Below, piece after piece: positions 11,725-18,760 of a DNA stretch of 64,000 nt. The position numbers and the translations under genes were made by a program. The stretch is from Azospirillum sp. B21 (lineage in GTDB: Bacteria; Pseudomonadota; Alphaproteobacteria; Azospirillales; Azospirillaceae): positions 1 through 64,000 of the forward strand of contig NZ_VTTO01000002.1 of assembly GCF_008364825.1 (NCBI RefSeq), written 5' to 3'. The notes beneath the pieces were generated by a model. It did not search any database. It was not told the DNA's origin and saw only the letters and a program-made list of their open reading frames with translations. Positions within the stretch are counted from its first letter, which is position 1, and each line of letters opens with the position of its first letter.

Positions 11725-13071
11725 ATGGGTACGAATCCGCACACCGACACAAATACCCTCGAAACCCCGCGGTCCAGCCTGGGCCGCGCTCTTGTCCTCC
11801 ATCCGGTCCTCCGCGGGACCGAGACCGACCGCAGCCCCGAAGCCTCGCTCGAAGAGGCGGTGGGATTGGCGGCGGCCATCGAGCTTGAGGTGGCGCAGGC
11901 CGCCGTCGTCAAGGTCAACCAGCCGCGCCCGGCCACCCTGCTGGGCGGGGGCGCCATCGAGCAGTATGCCAAGCTGCTGGACGACGCGCGGGTGGCGGGC
12001 GAGGGCATCGACCTCGTCATCGTCGACCATGCGCTGACCCCGGTGCAGCAACGCAATCTGGAAAAGGCGTTCGGGACCAAGGTGATCGACCGCACCGGCC
12101 TGATCCTGGAGATCTTCGGTGCCCGCGCCCGCACCTACGAAGGCCAGCTTCAGGTCGAACTGGCATCGCTGACCTACCAGAAGTCCCGGCTCGTGCGGTC
12201 CTGGACCCACCTTGAACGCCAGCGCGGCGGCTTCGGCTTCCTCGGTGGTCCCGGTGACTCGCAGTTGGAAATCGACCGGCGCCTGATCGGCAACCGCATC
12301 GTCAGGATCAAGCGGGAACTGGACGATGTCCGCCGCACCCGCGGCCTGCACCGCAAGGCGCGCGCCAAGGTGCCCTACCCCGTGGTGGCGCTGGTCGGCT
12401 ACACCAACGCCGGCAAGTCCACCCTGTTCAACCGGATGGCCGGTGCCGACGTGTTCGCCAAGAACCTGCTGTTCGCAACGCTCGATCCGACCATGCGTCA
12501 GGTGGTGCTGCCGTCGGGCCGCAAGGTGATCCTGTCCGACACGGTCGGTTTCATCTCCGACCTGCCGACCCATCTGGTCGCGGCCTTCCGCGCCACACTG
12601 GAAGAGGTGCAGTCGGCCGACATCATTCTGCATGTCCGCGACATCGCCCATCCCGATACCGAGGCCCAGAAGGCCGACGTGGAGGCGATCCTGACCGATC
12701 TCGGCATCGATCCGGAGCGTGACCCCCGGGTGGTGGAGGTTTCCAACAAGATCGACCTGCTGGACGGGGCTGAACTCGACGCCGTGCTCGCCCGCGCCGA
12801 ACGCTCCGGCAACGCCTGCGCCGTTTCGGCGGCGACGGGGGACCGGCTGGACACGCTGTTCCGCATCCTCGACGACCGGATGACCGCCGGCCGCGAGCTG
12901 GTGGAGCTGGATGTGGAGCATGGCGACGGGGCGACCATCGCCTGGCTCTACGCCCATGGCGAGGTGATCGGCCGCCGCGACGACGACAGCCACGCCCATC
13001 TGCAGGTGGCGATCGAGCCGGCGGTCCTGGCCCGCATCGCTCCCCTCGCCCAGGTGCGCGCCGCCGCCTGA
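11725..13071 (+). CDS. hflX: GTPase HflX (ribosome-associated)
   Basis: A 448-residue HflX GTPase, which binds the large ribosomal subunit and in other bacteria splits stalled ribosomes. The N-terminal HflX domain holds the glycine-rich RGGFGFLGGPGDSQLE segment; the G domain has G1 GYTNAGKST starting at residue 225, the switch region FATLDPTMR, G3 SDTVGFISDLP and G4 NKID. The ATG at 11725 follows GAAGGAA at good spacing; an upstream in-frame ATG at 11638 gives an unlikely N-terminal extension. It is not next to hfq here, unlike the common chromosomal arrangement, and could be a second copy. Convergent with cstA. Confidence 0.93.
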   Translation: MGTNPHTDTNTLETPRSSLGRALVLHPVLRGTETDRSPEASLEEAVGLAAAIELEVAQAAVVKVNQPRPATLLGGGAIEQYAKLLDDARVAGEGIDLVIVDHALTPVQQRNLEKAFGTKVIDRTGLILEIFGARARTYEGQLQVELASLTYQKSRLVRSWTHLERQRGGFGFLGGPGDSQLEIDRRLIGNRIVRIKRELDDVRRTRGLHRKARAKVPYPVVALVGYTNAGKSTLFNRMAGADVFAKNLLFATLDPTMRQVVLPSGRKVILSDTVGFISDLPTHLVAAFRATLEEVQSADIILHVRDIAHPDTEAQKADVEAILTDLGIDPERDPRVVEVSNKIDLLDGAELDAVLARAERSGNACAVSAATGDRLDTLFRILDDRMTAGRELVELDVEHGDGATIAWLYAHGEVIGRRDDDSHAHLQVAIEPAVLARIAPLAQVRAAA

Positions 13072-13082
13072 CCGGGAAGCCG

Positions 13083-13103
13083 GTGGGACGTGAGACGTCC
13101 CAC
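13083..13103. repeat. Interrupted palindrome GTGGGACGT-gag-ACGTCCCAC
   Basis: Two perfect 9-bp arms around a 3-bp spacer, 11 bp after the hflX stop codon. It is one of five copies in this window of an intergenic palindrome built on GTGGGACGTCCCAC, and sits just before a second, longer copy at 13122. Confidence 0.85.
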
Positions 13104-13121
13104 ATCGTCGCGGAACACCGA

Positions 13122-13167
13122 AAACGAAACGGGCCATGTGGGACGTCCCACATGGCCCGTTTCGTTT
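13122..13167. terminator. 46-bp perfect palindrome between convergent hflX and cstA
   Basis: Two 23-bp arms match perfectly with no loop. The centre is ATGTGGGACGTCCCACAT, flanked by GGCC, then CGTTTCGTTT and its complement. The outer ends give A-tract/T-tract character on both strands, so it could act as a bidirectional terminator for the converging genes. The core is the same repeated palindrome seen at 13083, 15194, 29205 and 55447, so it may also be a dispersed repeat or a protein-binding site. Confidence 0.75.
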
Positions 13168-13182
13168 GTCAGGAGAGTATCC

Positions 13183-14988
13183 TCATTCGGCCGGGGTGGC
13201 GACCATCGGGACCTCCAGGGCGCGGGCCTGGAACAGTTCCTTCCACTTCTTCAGGGCGGCGATCAGGATCACGAAGCCCAGCGTCAGCATGATGATGGAG
13301 ATGCCGGCGTTGAAGGGGTTGTAGCCCTTGGCAGCCTTGTTCAGGTAGACGTTGGCGATCATCCAGTAGCCGGCGACGTTCACCGTGACGAACAGGTAGG
13401 CCAGCGGAACCAGGCAGGTCAGCATGTAGATCCGCTTCTGCGCCAGCCGCAGGATGATGGTGGCGCCGATGATGAGGCCGACCGAGGCCATCAGCTGGTT
13501 CGACACGCCGAACAGGGCCCAGACCGAGTTGATGTCACCCGAGGTCAGCAGATACCCCCAGGCCACGCAGGCGATGACGCTGGCGATGATCGAACCGGGG
13601 ACCCAGTCCAGCCGCTTCATCGGGGCATAGACGTCGCCCAGAAGGTCCTGGATCAGGTAACGGGCGACGCGGGTGCCGCTGTCCACGGCGGTCAGAATGA
13701 ACACCGCCTCGAACATCACGACGAACTGGAAGAAGTAGGAGGCGAGGCTGTTGAACCACGGAACGCGGGTGAAGATCTCGGTCATGCCGACCGCCAGCGT
13801 TACCGCGCCGCCGGTGCGACCGTAGAGGTCGAGGCCGATTTCCTGGCTCAGTCGCGGCAGGTCGACGACGGTCATGCCCAGGGCCTTGAAGGCGGCCGGC
13901 GAAGAGTTGATGGCGAAGTAATCGGCCGGATGCAGCGCGGTCGCGGCGATCAGCGCCATGACGCCGACCAGGCATTCCGCCAGCATGCCGCCGAAGGCCA
14001 CCGGACGGATGTCGCTCCACTTGTCGATCAGCTTGGGCGTGGTGCCCGACCCGATGAAGGCATGGAAGCCGGAGATGGCGCCGCAGGCGATGGTGATGGA
14101 GATGAAGGGCCAGACCGGGCCGTTCAGCACCGGGCCGCCGCCATGGATGAAGTCGGTCAGGGCGGGGAAGCGGATTTCCGGATTGATGAAGACGACGCCG
14201 ACGACCAGCGCGCCGAACACACCGACCTTCATGAAGCTGGACAGATAGCCGCGCGGCGTCAGCAGCAGCCACACGGGCAGGGCGGTGGCGAAGAAGGCAT
14301 AGATGGGCAGGATGATGGCAACGGTCTCGGCATGCAGCGTCAGCCACTCGCCCAGCAGCGTGCCCTGGATGTAGGGGCCGGCGAAGACCGAGGCGGCGAT
14401 GGCGGCGATGCCGACCTGGGTCGCGCCCTTGGACGAGCCGGTGACCTTCTCATACAGGCCCAGCGCGATGGCGATCGGGATCGTCATGAACACCGCGAAG
14501 GCGCCCCAGGCGTTGCGCTCCAGCGCATGGACCACGACCATCGACAGGCCGGCCATGGTGATGGTGATGATGAACAGCATTGCCAGACCGGTGCACCAGC
14601 CGGCCACCGGGCCAAGTTCGGCCTTGGCGACTTCGGACAGTGACTGGCCCTTGTGCTTCATCGAGGCGAACAGCACGACCGTGTCGTGCACCGCGCCGCC
14701 GATGACGCAGCCGATCAGCAGCCACAGGAAGCTCGGCAGATAACCGAACTGGGCGGCCAGCACCGGACCGACCAGCGGGCCGGCGGCGGCGATGGCGGCG
14801 AAATGCTGGCCGGCATTCACCCACTTCTTGGTGGGCACATAGTTCTTGCCGTCGGCCAGGATGTGGGACGGGGTGACTTCAGAATCGTCGGCACGAAGAA
14901 CCTTGCGCACGAAGAACACGCCGTAGAAGCGGTAGCAGAGCGTAAGGATGCAGAGTGTCGCGATCACAAAGGTTAGTGCGTGATCCAT
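13183..14988 (-). CDS. cstA: CstA-family carboxylate (pyruvate) transporter
   Basis: A 601-residue polytopic inner-membrane protein of the carbon starvation CstA family; the E. coli members CstA and BtsT (YjiY) import pyruvate. Family signatures include VPTKKWVNAGQHFAAIAAAGPLVGPVLAAQ near residue 50, GGAVHDTVVLFASMKHKG, and SGFHAFIGSGTTPKLI. The ATG at 14988 follows AGGAGA seven bases upstream. A YbdD/YjiX-like gene, the usual companion, is transcribed away from it at 15239, and a BtsS/BtsR-like pair lies about 9 kb away, the system that controls btsT in E. coli. The shared upstream region is rich in palindromes that may be regulatory. Confidence 0.93.
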   Translation of the reverse strand: MDHALTFVIATLCILTLCYRFYGVFFVRKVLRADDSEVTPSHILADGKNYVPTKKWVNAGQHFAAIAAAGPLVGPVLAAQFGYLPSFLWLLIGCVIGGAVHDTVVLFASMKHKGQSLSEVAKAELGPVAGWCTGLAMLFIITITMAGLSMVVVHALERNAWGAFAVFMTIPIAIALGLYEKVTGSSKGATQVGIAAIAASVFAGPYIQGTLLGEWLTLHAETVAIILPIYAFFATALPVWLLLTPRGYLSSFMKVGVFGALVVGVVFINPEIRFPALTDFIHGGGPVLNGPVWPFISITIACGAISGFHAFIGSGTTPKLIDKWSDIRPVAFGGMLAECLVGVMALIAATALHPADYFAINSSPAAFKALGMTVVDLPRLSQEIGLDLYGRTGGAVTLAVGMTEIFTRVPWFNSLASYFFQFVVMFEAVFILTAVDSGTRVARYLIQDLLGDVYAPMKRLDWVPGSIIASVIACVAWGYLLTSGDINSVWALFGVSNQLMASVGLIIGATIILRLAQKRIYMLTCLVPLAYLFVTVNVAGYWMIANVYLNKAAKGYNPFNAGISIIMLTLGFVILIAALKKWKELFQARALEVPMVATPAE

Positions 14989-15052
14989 GACGGCTCTCCT
15001 GAAAAGGACGTGCCATCGGTCTACGCCGCCACCTCGAACCCGTGGGGTGGAA

Positions 15053-15139
15053 TGCCGCGAGCGGCAGTCAGGACGTGCCGAGCGGCAGCCGGCAGGGGGC
15101 GAGCGGCGCCGCTCAAGTCGCCATAGCGCCGCTCGGCGC
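15053..15139. promoter_or_regulatory. Cluster of GCCG(A/C)GCGGC-type palindromes upstream of cstA
   Basis: Four short inverted repeats lie in the cstA/ybdD intergenic region: TGCCGCGAGCGGCA (15053-15066), TGCCGAGCGGCA (15076-15087), GAGCGGCGCCGCTC (15101-15114) and GCGCCGCTCGGCGC (15126-15139). The centres of the first two are about 22 bp apart, roughly two helical turns. They may be binding sites for a regulator of cstA. The high GC content raises the chance of accidental palindromes. Confidence 0.4.
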
Positions 15140-15193
15140 CAGGATGCCGCCGTTCGCCGGGAATCGGCCCATTGCGCAACGGCGCCGCGCTAG

Positions 15194-15209
15194 TGTGGGA
15201 CGTCCCACA
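15194..15209. repeat. Intergenic palindrome TGTGGGACGTCCCACA
   Basis: A perfect 16-bp inverted repeat located 30 bp before the ybdD-like start codon, a position where a repressor or activator could act. One of five copies of the same palindrome in the window. Confidence 0.85.
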
Positions 15210-15238
15210 GTGCCGGACAGCATCCCGGAGACCCAGCC

Positions 15239-15439
15239 ATGTCCACCCAATCCGCCCCCTGCCCCACGCCGCTGCGCAAGGCGCTGGCCAACCTGCGCCG
15301 GCTGTTCAACGATGATTCCTACGAGCGCTACCGCGAGGCCCAGGCCCGCTTCGCCCCGGACGAGCCGCCGCTCGACCGCCAAGCCTTCAAGGCACGGCAG
15401 ATCCTGATGACGCTGGGGCGGGGCTGCTGCGGCCGGTAG
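15239..15439 (+). CDS. YbdD/YjiX-like small protein
   Basis: A 66-residue basic protein resembling the YbdD/YjiX family, small soluble partners encoded beside CstA/BtsT transporters. The core SYERYREAQARFAPDEPPLDRQAFKARQ fits the family pattern Y-x2-Y followed by P-D-x-P and an F-x-R helix, and it ends with the typical Cys pair (GRGCCGR). GGAG lies eight bases before the ATG. Unlike E. coli, where the small gene follows the transporter, it is divergent from cstA. Its last 53 bases overlap the end of the oppositely oriented BrkB-family gene. Confidence 0.6.
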   Translation: MSTQSAPCPTPLRKALANLRRLFNDDSYERYREAQARFAPDEPPLDRQAFKARQILMTLGRGCCGR

Positions 15440-16343
15440 AGGAACCTTCGGTAGCGGGGCGGTCGATTGAAGGCGGATGATGCGACCGGCTGCCCTTGCG
15501 CTCCGAATAGGCGCGTGTCAGTTCCGCTCCGAACAGGAAGATGACGGCCGAGTAATAGACCCACAGCAGGATCAGCACGAAGGATCCGGCCGCGCCATAG
15601 ACCGTTACCACCCCGCTCGTGGCGATGTAGAAACCGATCAGGAACTTGCCCACCGCAAACAGGAAGGCGTTGACCGCAGCCCCCAGCCACACGTCGGTCC
15701 AGCGGATGCGCGTGTCCGGCAGGATCCGGTAGATCATCGCGAACAGCCCGGTCAGCACCGTCCAGGAGACCACCATGTCGAACAGCCACAACAGCGACGG
15801 CATCGCCGGCAGATAGCCGGCGGCCCACCCGGTAGCCCAGGTGCCGACCGCCGCCAGGGCGGCGCTGACCACCAGCGAGACGATCAGCAGGAACCCGATC
15901 GCCCCGATCAGCGCCAGCGCTTTCAGCCGTACCCGCACCAGCCATGTGATGGTCGATTCCTGCGGTGCCGCCACTTTCCAGATGCGGTTCAGCGCGGTCT
16001 GCAGCTCGACGAAGACGGTGGTGGCGCCGACGATGATGGTGCCGATGCCGATGATGCTCGCGACCAAGCCGGTTTCCCGCGCGCCGGCCCGCGCGATCAG
16101 GTCCTGCAGGGTCTGGCCGGCCTCCCGCCCGACCAGGGCCGACAGTTGGTCGACCAGCGCCCCCCGTGCCGCCTCGTCGCCGAAGACCAGCCCGGCCAGC
16201 GCGATCACCAGGATCGCCAGCGGCGCCAGTGAGAAGATGGTGTAGAAGGCGATGGACGCGGCCATGCTCATCGCATCGTCATTGATCCAGCCATAGGCCG
16301 CGTCGACGACAATCGCCCACCACCGCCGCAGATGCTCCATCAC
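15387..16343 (-). CDS. YihY/BrkB-family inner-membrane protein
   Basis: A 318-residue membrane protein of the YihY/virulence factor BrkB family, with about six helices. Typical elements are MAASIAFYTIFSLAPLAILVIAL at the N terminus, GASTTVFVEL-like IVGATTVFVELQTALNRIW, and YGAAGSFVLILLWVYYSAVIFLFGAEL near the C terminus. The E. coli YihY homologue is not an RNase BN despite old annotations; function is unknown. The polar Ser/Pro-rich tail overlaps the ybdD-like gene tail-to-tail. Confidence 0.88.
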   Translation of the reverse strand: MMEHLRRWWAIVVDAAYGWINDDAMSMAASIAFYTIFSLAPLAILVIALAGLVFGDEAARGALVDQLSALVGREAGQTLQDLIARAGARETGLVASIIGIGTIIVGATTVFVELQTALNRIWKVAAPQESTITWLVRVRLKALALIGAIGFLLIVSLVVSAALAAVGTWATGWAAGYLPAMPSLLWLFDMVVSWTVLTGLFAMIYRILPDTRIRWTDVWLGAAVNAFLFAVGKFLIGFYIATSGVVTVYGAAGSFVLILLWVYYSAVIFLFGAELTRAYSERKGSRSHHPPSIDRPATEGSSTGRSSPAPASSGSAVP

Positions 16344-16448
16344 CGCCCCCCAATTCCCGCGTCACCGGTCAGGTAACACCGGCGGCGGCATTTCGGTTAC
16401 GGCGGAGGGGCGTGGGCAGGGGCTGCGGGCGGTCGCCACGAACAAGAA

Positions 16449-16474
16449 CGGGCCGCCCGACGCCGGGCGGCCCG
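16449..16474 (-). terminator. GC-rich hairpin after the beta-helix gene
   Basis: Perfect 11-bp arms (CGGGCCGCCCG and its complement) around a 4-nt loop, 34 bp beyond the stop codon of the beta-helix gene. On the minus strand it is followed by a T-containing stretch (TTCTTGTT), consistent with a weak intrinsic terminator. Confidence 0.55.
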
Positions 16475-16508
16475 CTTTCAAGTCAGGTGGTTCGAGCGGA
16501 TGGGCCGA

Positions 16509-18416
16509 TCAGCCCAGCAATCCGATGTCGTCGTACGGGATGTGGTCGAAGCCCTGCCCATAGACGGGCGAGTTCGCCGCCAGGCTGAAGTCGTCCGCAC
16601 CCGGATTGACGAAGCCCGGGTTCAGCGTGACGGAGCCCTTGTCGTACCCGGCGGCGTGCCACTCCGCCAGATTGCCCTTGCCGCCGCCGGCCATCACCTG
16701 CGGCCAGACGTCGAAGAGATCCTTGGACGCGTCGAGGTTGCTGTAGAAGTTGTTGTGGATGTTGCCGACACCGGCCGGACCGTAGATGTGGACGGCCATG
16801 CCCTCGCTGACGTCGACGACATTACCGGAGATGTCGTTGCCGCTCATCTCCTTGCCCTTCCAGCCGCCCCAGGCGACGGGCTGCTGCAGGCCGATCTGGG
16901 CACCGCTGTTGCCGGCGATGATGTTCTCGGTGACCGTGTTTTCCCATCCGCCATGCAGGAACACGCCGCCGATGTTGTCGTGGACGACGTTGCCCTTCAC
17001 CGTGGCGCCGCTGGTCCAGTCGTCGAGATAGATGCCCCAGCTCGCAACGCTGCCCGAGGGGTTGGTGGCCGTGGTGCCGGACACGTCGTTGTTGACGACG
17101 GTGTGATCGGTCAGATCCTGCTGGCGGTTGATCAAGTAGATGCCGCCGCCGTCGTTCGATTCCAGGTTGGCGTCGATCACCTTGTTGAAGGCGATGGTCG
17201 CGCGGTAGGTCGCGTCGCTGCCGTCCGTCTGGACCGAGCCGACGGCGATGGCCTTCTCCGGCGAACTCTCGATCTGGTTGTGGGTGATCTTGACGTCGGA
17301 GCTGCCGTTGACCCAGATCCCGGCGTCGCCGCGGTCGGCAGCGTTCGGATGCTTGATCAGATTGTCGGACACCACCGTGGCGTCGGAACCGGCCTTGACG
17401 AAGATGGCCTCGGCACCGGTGCGGTCGAACTGGTTGCCGACGACCTGGCTATTGGCGCTGTTCTGCACCGTGATGCCATAGCCGCCGCCCGACACGGTGT
17501 TGTTGGCGAAGGTCAGGCCGGCGGCGTTGTCGGCGAAGACATAGTGGCCGTTGGCGACGCCCCCGGTGAAGGTCAGGCCTTCGATGGTCACGTCCTTGGC
17601 GCCGCCGAGGCCGAACGACACGGACGCCTGCGCGCTGCCGTGGATCACCGCCTTCTCGTTGCCGTAGCCGGTGAAGGTCACGCCCGAATCCTGGCCGTCC
17701 AGCCAGATCGGATTGTTCGGATAATAGTCACCACCGCGCACATAGGTCGTGTCGATATCGCTCGACCGCATTGCGGATTGCGCCTTCTGCAGCGAGGCGA
17801 AGGGGCCGTCGGTGCCGTCGGCATTGGGGGCGGCCAGCTTGCCCGACCAGCTGTCGTTGCCGTTCTTGGCGACGTAGAAGCCGGGACCGCTCGGCTTCGG
17901 CACGCTGGGCGTGGGCTCGGTCGGCGTCGGCTCAGTGGGCGTCGGCTGGGCGGGCGTCGGCTGGGCGGGTGCGGGCTGAACGGGCGCCGGCTCCACCGGC
18001 GTGGGGTCGGCGGGCGCCGCCACCTCGTCCCCGGCGAAATAGGTCTTGCCGGCGTTCACGACCAACGCGCCGTTCCACCACAGGCCATCCTGCCCATCGA
18101 CCACGTCGCGGCCGTCCAGCGCGCCCTTGTCGTAGGTGACGATGTCGTCGGTCGGCAGGACCGACTTGCCGTTGATCGTGATCTCGTTGACGATCAGGTT
18201 GCGGTCCTTGCCGTTCACATATCCGTCGTTGTCGTACTGGACCTGCACCTTGTGGGCCTGGTCCTCTGCGAGATCCGTCTTGAAGACGAAGTCCTTGGCC
18301 GTGGCACCCGTGGTGCCATCACCGATCTTCTTGCCGTCCACCAGCAGGTTGAAGTGCGCCTGTTCGGTGCCTTCGGCGGTCACGATGATGGTCGAGTTCC
18401 CGGAGGTCGTGGCCAT
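16509..18416 (-). CDS. Carbohydrate-binding/right-handed beta-helix protein
   Basis: A 635-residue two-domain protein. Residues 1-122 resemble calcium-dependent carbohydrate-binding modules of the CBM36/60 type (DNDGYVNGKDRNLIVNEITINGK). Residues 133-178 form a Pro/Thr/Glu-rich repeat linker built from PTPTEP and PAPAQP units. Residues 180-635 are a right-handed parallel beta-helix with Asn ladders and 'N-x-I/V' turns, as in polysaccharide lyases and epimerases (PbH1 repeats). There is no signal peptide, so export by a type I or other leaderless route is likely if it is secreted. AAGGA precedes the ATG at 18416. Role in exopolysaccharide or plant polysaccharide modification is inference; no catalytic residues could be assigned. 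Confidence 0.75.
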   Translation of the reverse strand: MATTSGNSTIIVTAEGTEQAHFNLLVDGKKIGDGTTGATAKDFVFKTDLAEDQAHKVQVQYDNDGYVNGKDRNLIVNEITINGKSVLPTDDIVTYDKGALDGRDVVDGQDGLWWNGALVVNAGKTYFAGDEVAAPADPTPVEPAPVQPAPAQPTPAQPTPTEPTPTEPTPSVPKPSGPGFYVAKNGNDSWSGKLAAPNADGTDGPFASLQKAQSAMRSSDIDTTYVRGGDYYPNNPIWLDGQDSGVTFTGYGNEKAVIHGSAQASVSFGLGGAKDVTIEGLTFTGGVANGHYVFADNAAGLTFANNTVSGGGYGITVQNSANSQVVGNQFDRTGAEAIFVKAGSDATVVSDNLIKHPNAADRGDAGIWVNGSSDVKITHNQIESSPEKAIAVGSVQTDGSDATYRATIAFNKVIDANLESNDGGGIYLINRQQDLTDHTVVNNDVSGTTATNPSGSVASWGIYLDDWTSGATVKGNVVHDNIGGVFLHGGWENTVTENIIAGNSGAQIGLQQPVAWGGWKGKEMSGNDISGNVVDVSEGMAVHIYGPAGVGNIHNNFYSNLDASKDLFDVWPQVMAGGGKGNLAEWHAAGYDKGSVTLNPGFVNPGADDFSLAANSPVYGQGFDHIPYDDIGLLG

Positions 18417-18699
18417 TGATCCGTATCCTTAGCGGTTGCGATGCGGCGCCACGATGGTCGGACGGCTGGGGCATTGGTGAGGCATTTTTCCTGGATTCAT
18501 CGAATAGGTGGTAAATTCTGTTACATTCCTGAGATCAATGGCAAATACATACGAAAGTTTATTAAACACAATAGACGATCATTTCCGCAACAGTCTTATA
18601 GTTACCCCTTACGATTCTTGCCGATGTTCTCTGATGATCTTCTACTTAGCGTCCAGTAGGCCGTTTTCGCGCTCCGGATCAACTGGACGGCAAAAGGAA
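18417..18699. other. AT-rich intergenic region upstream of the beta-helix gene
   Basis: The stretch 18480-18660 is markedly more AT-rich than its surroundings and probably holds the promoter of the beta-helix gene. A plus-strand open frame starting with ATG at 18538 has coding-like composition for about 45 codons (MANTYESLLNTIDDHF) but no recognisable family or clear ribosome-binding site, so it is not called as a gene. Confidence 0.45.
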
Positions 18700-18737
18700 A
18701 AAGGCCCCTCCCGGTCGGGGAGGGGCCTTTCTTTTGC
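18700..18737. terminator. Strong intrinsic terminator after the RND operon
   Basis: A 12-bp GC-rich stem (AAAGGCCCCTCC paired with GGAGGGGCCTTT) lies just beyond the stop codon of the RND permease gene. On the minus strand it is followed by TTTTTCCTTTT, and on the plus strand by CTTTT, so it may work in both directions. Confidence 0.85.
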
Positions 18738-18760
18738 CCGCACTGCAGACCGACGGTGCG

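Noticed and set aside
18538..18680. Possible small gene on the plus strand (MANTYESLL...)
   Set aside because: Coding-like composition but no ribosome-binding site, no family and a likely promoter location; noted in the intergenic entry only.
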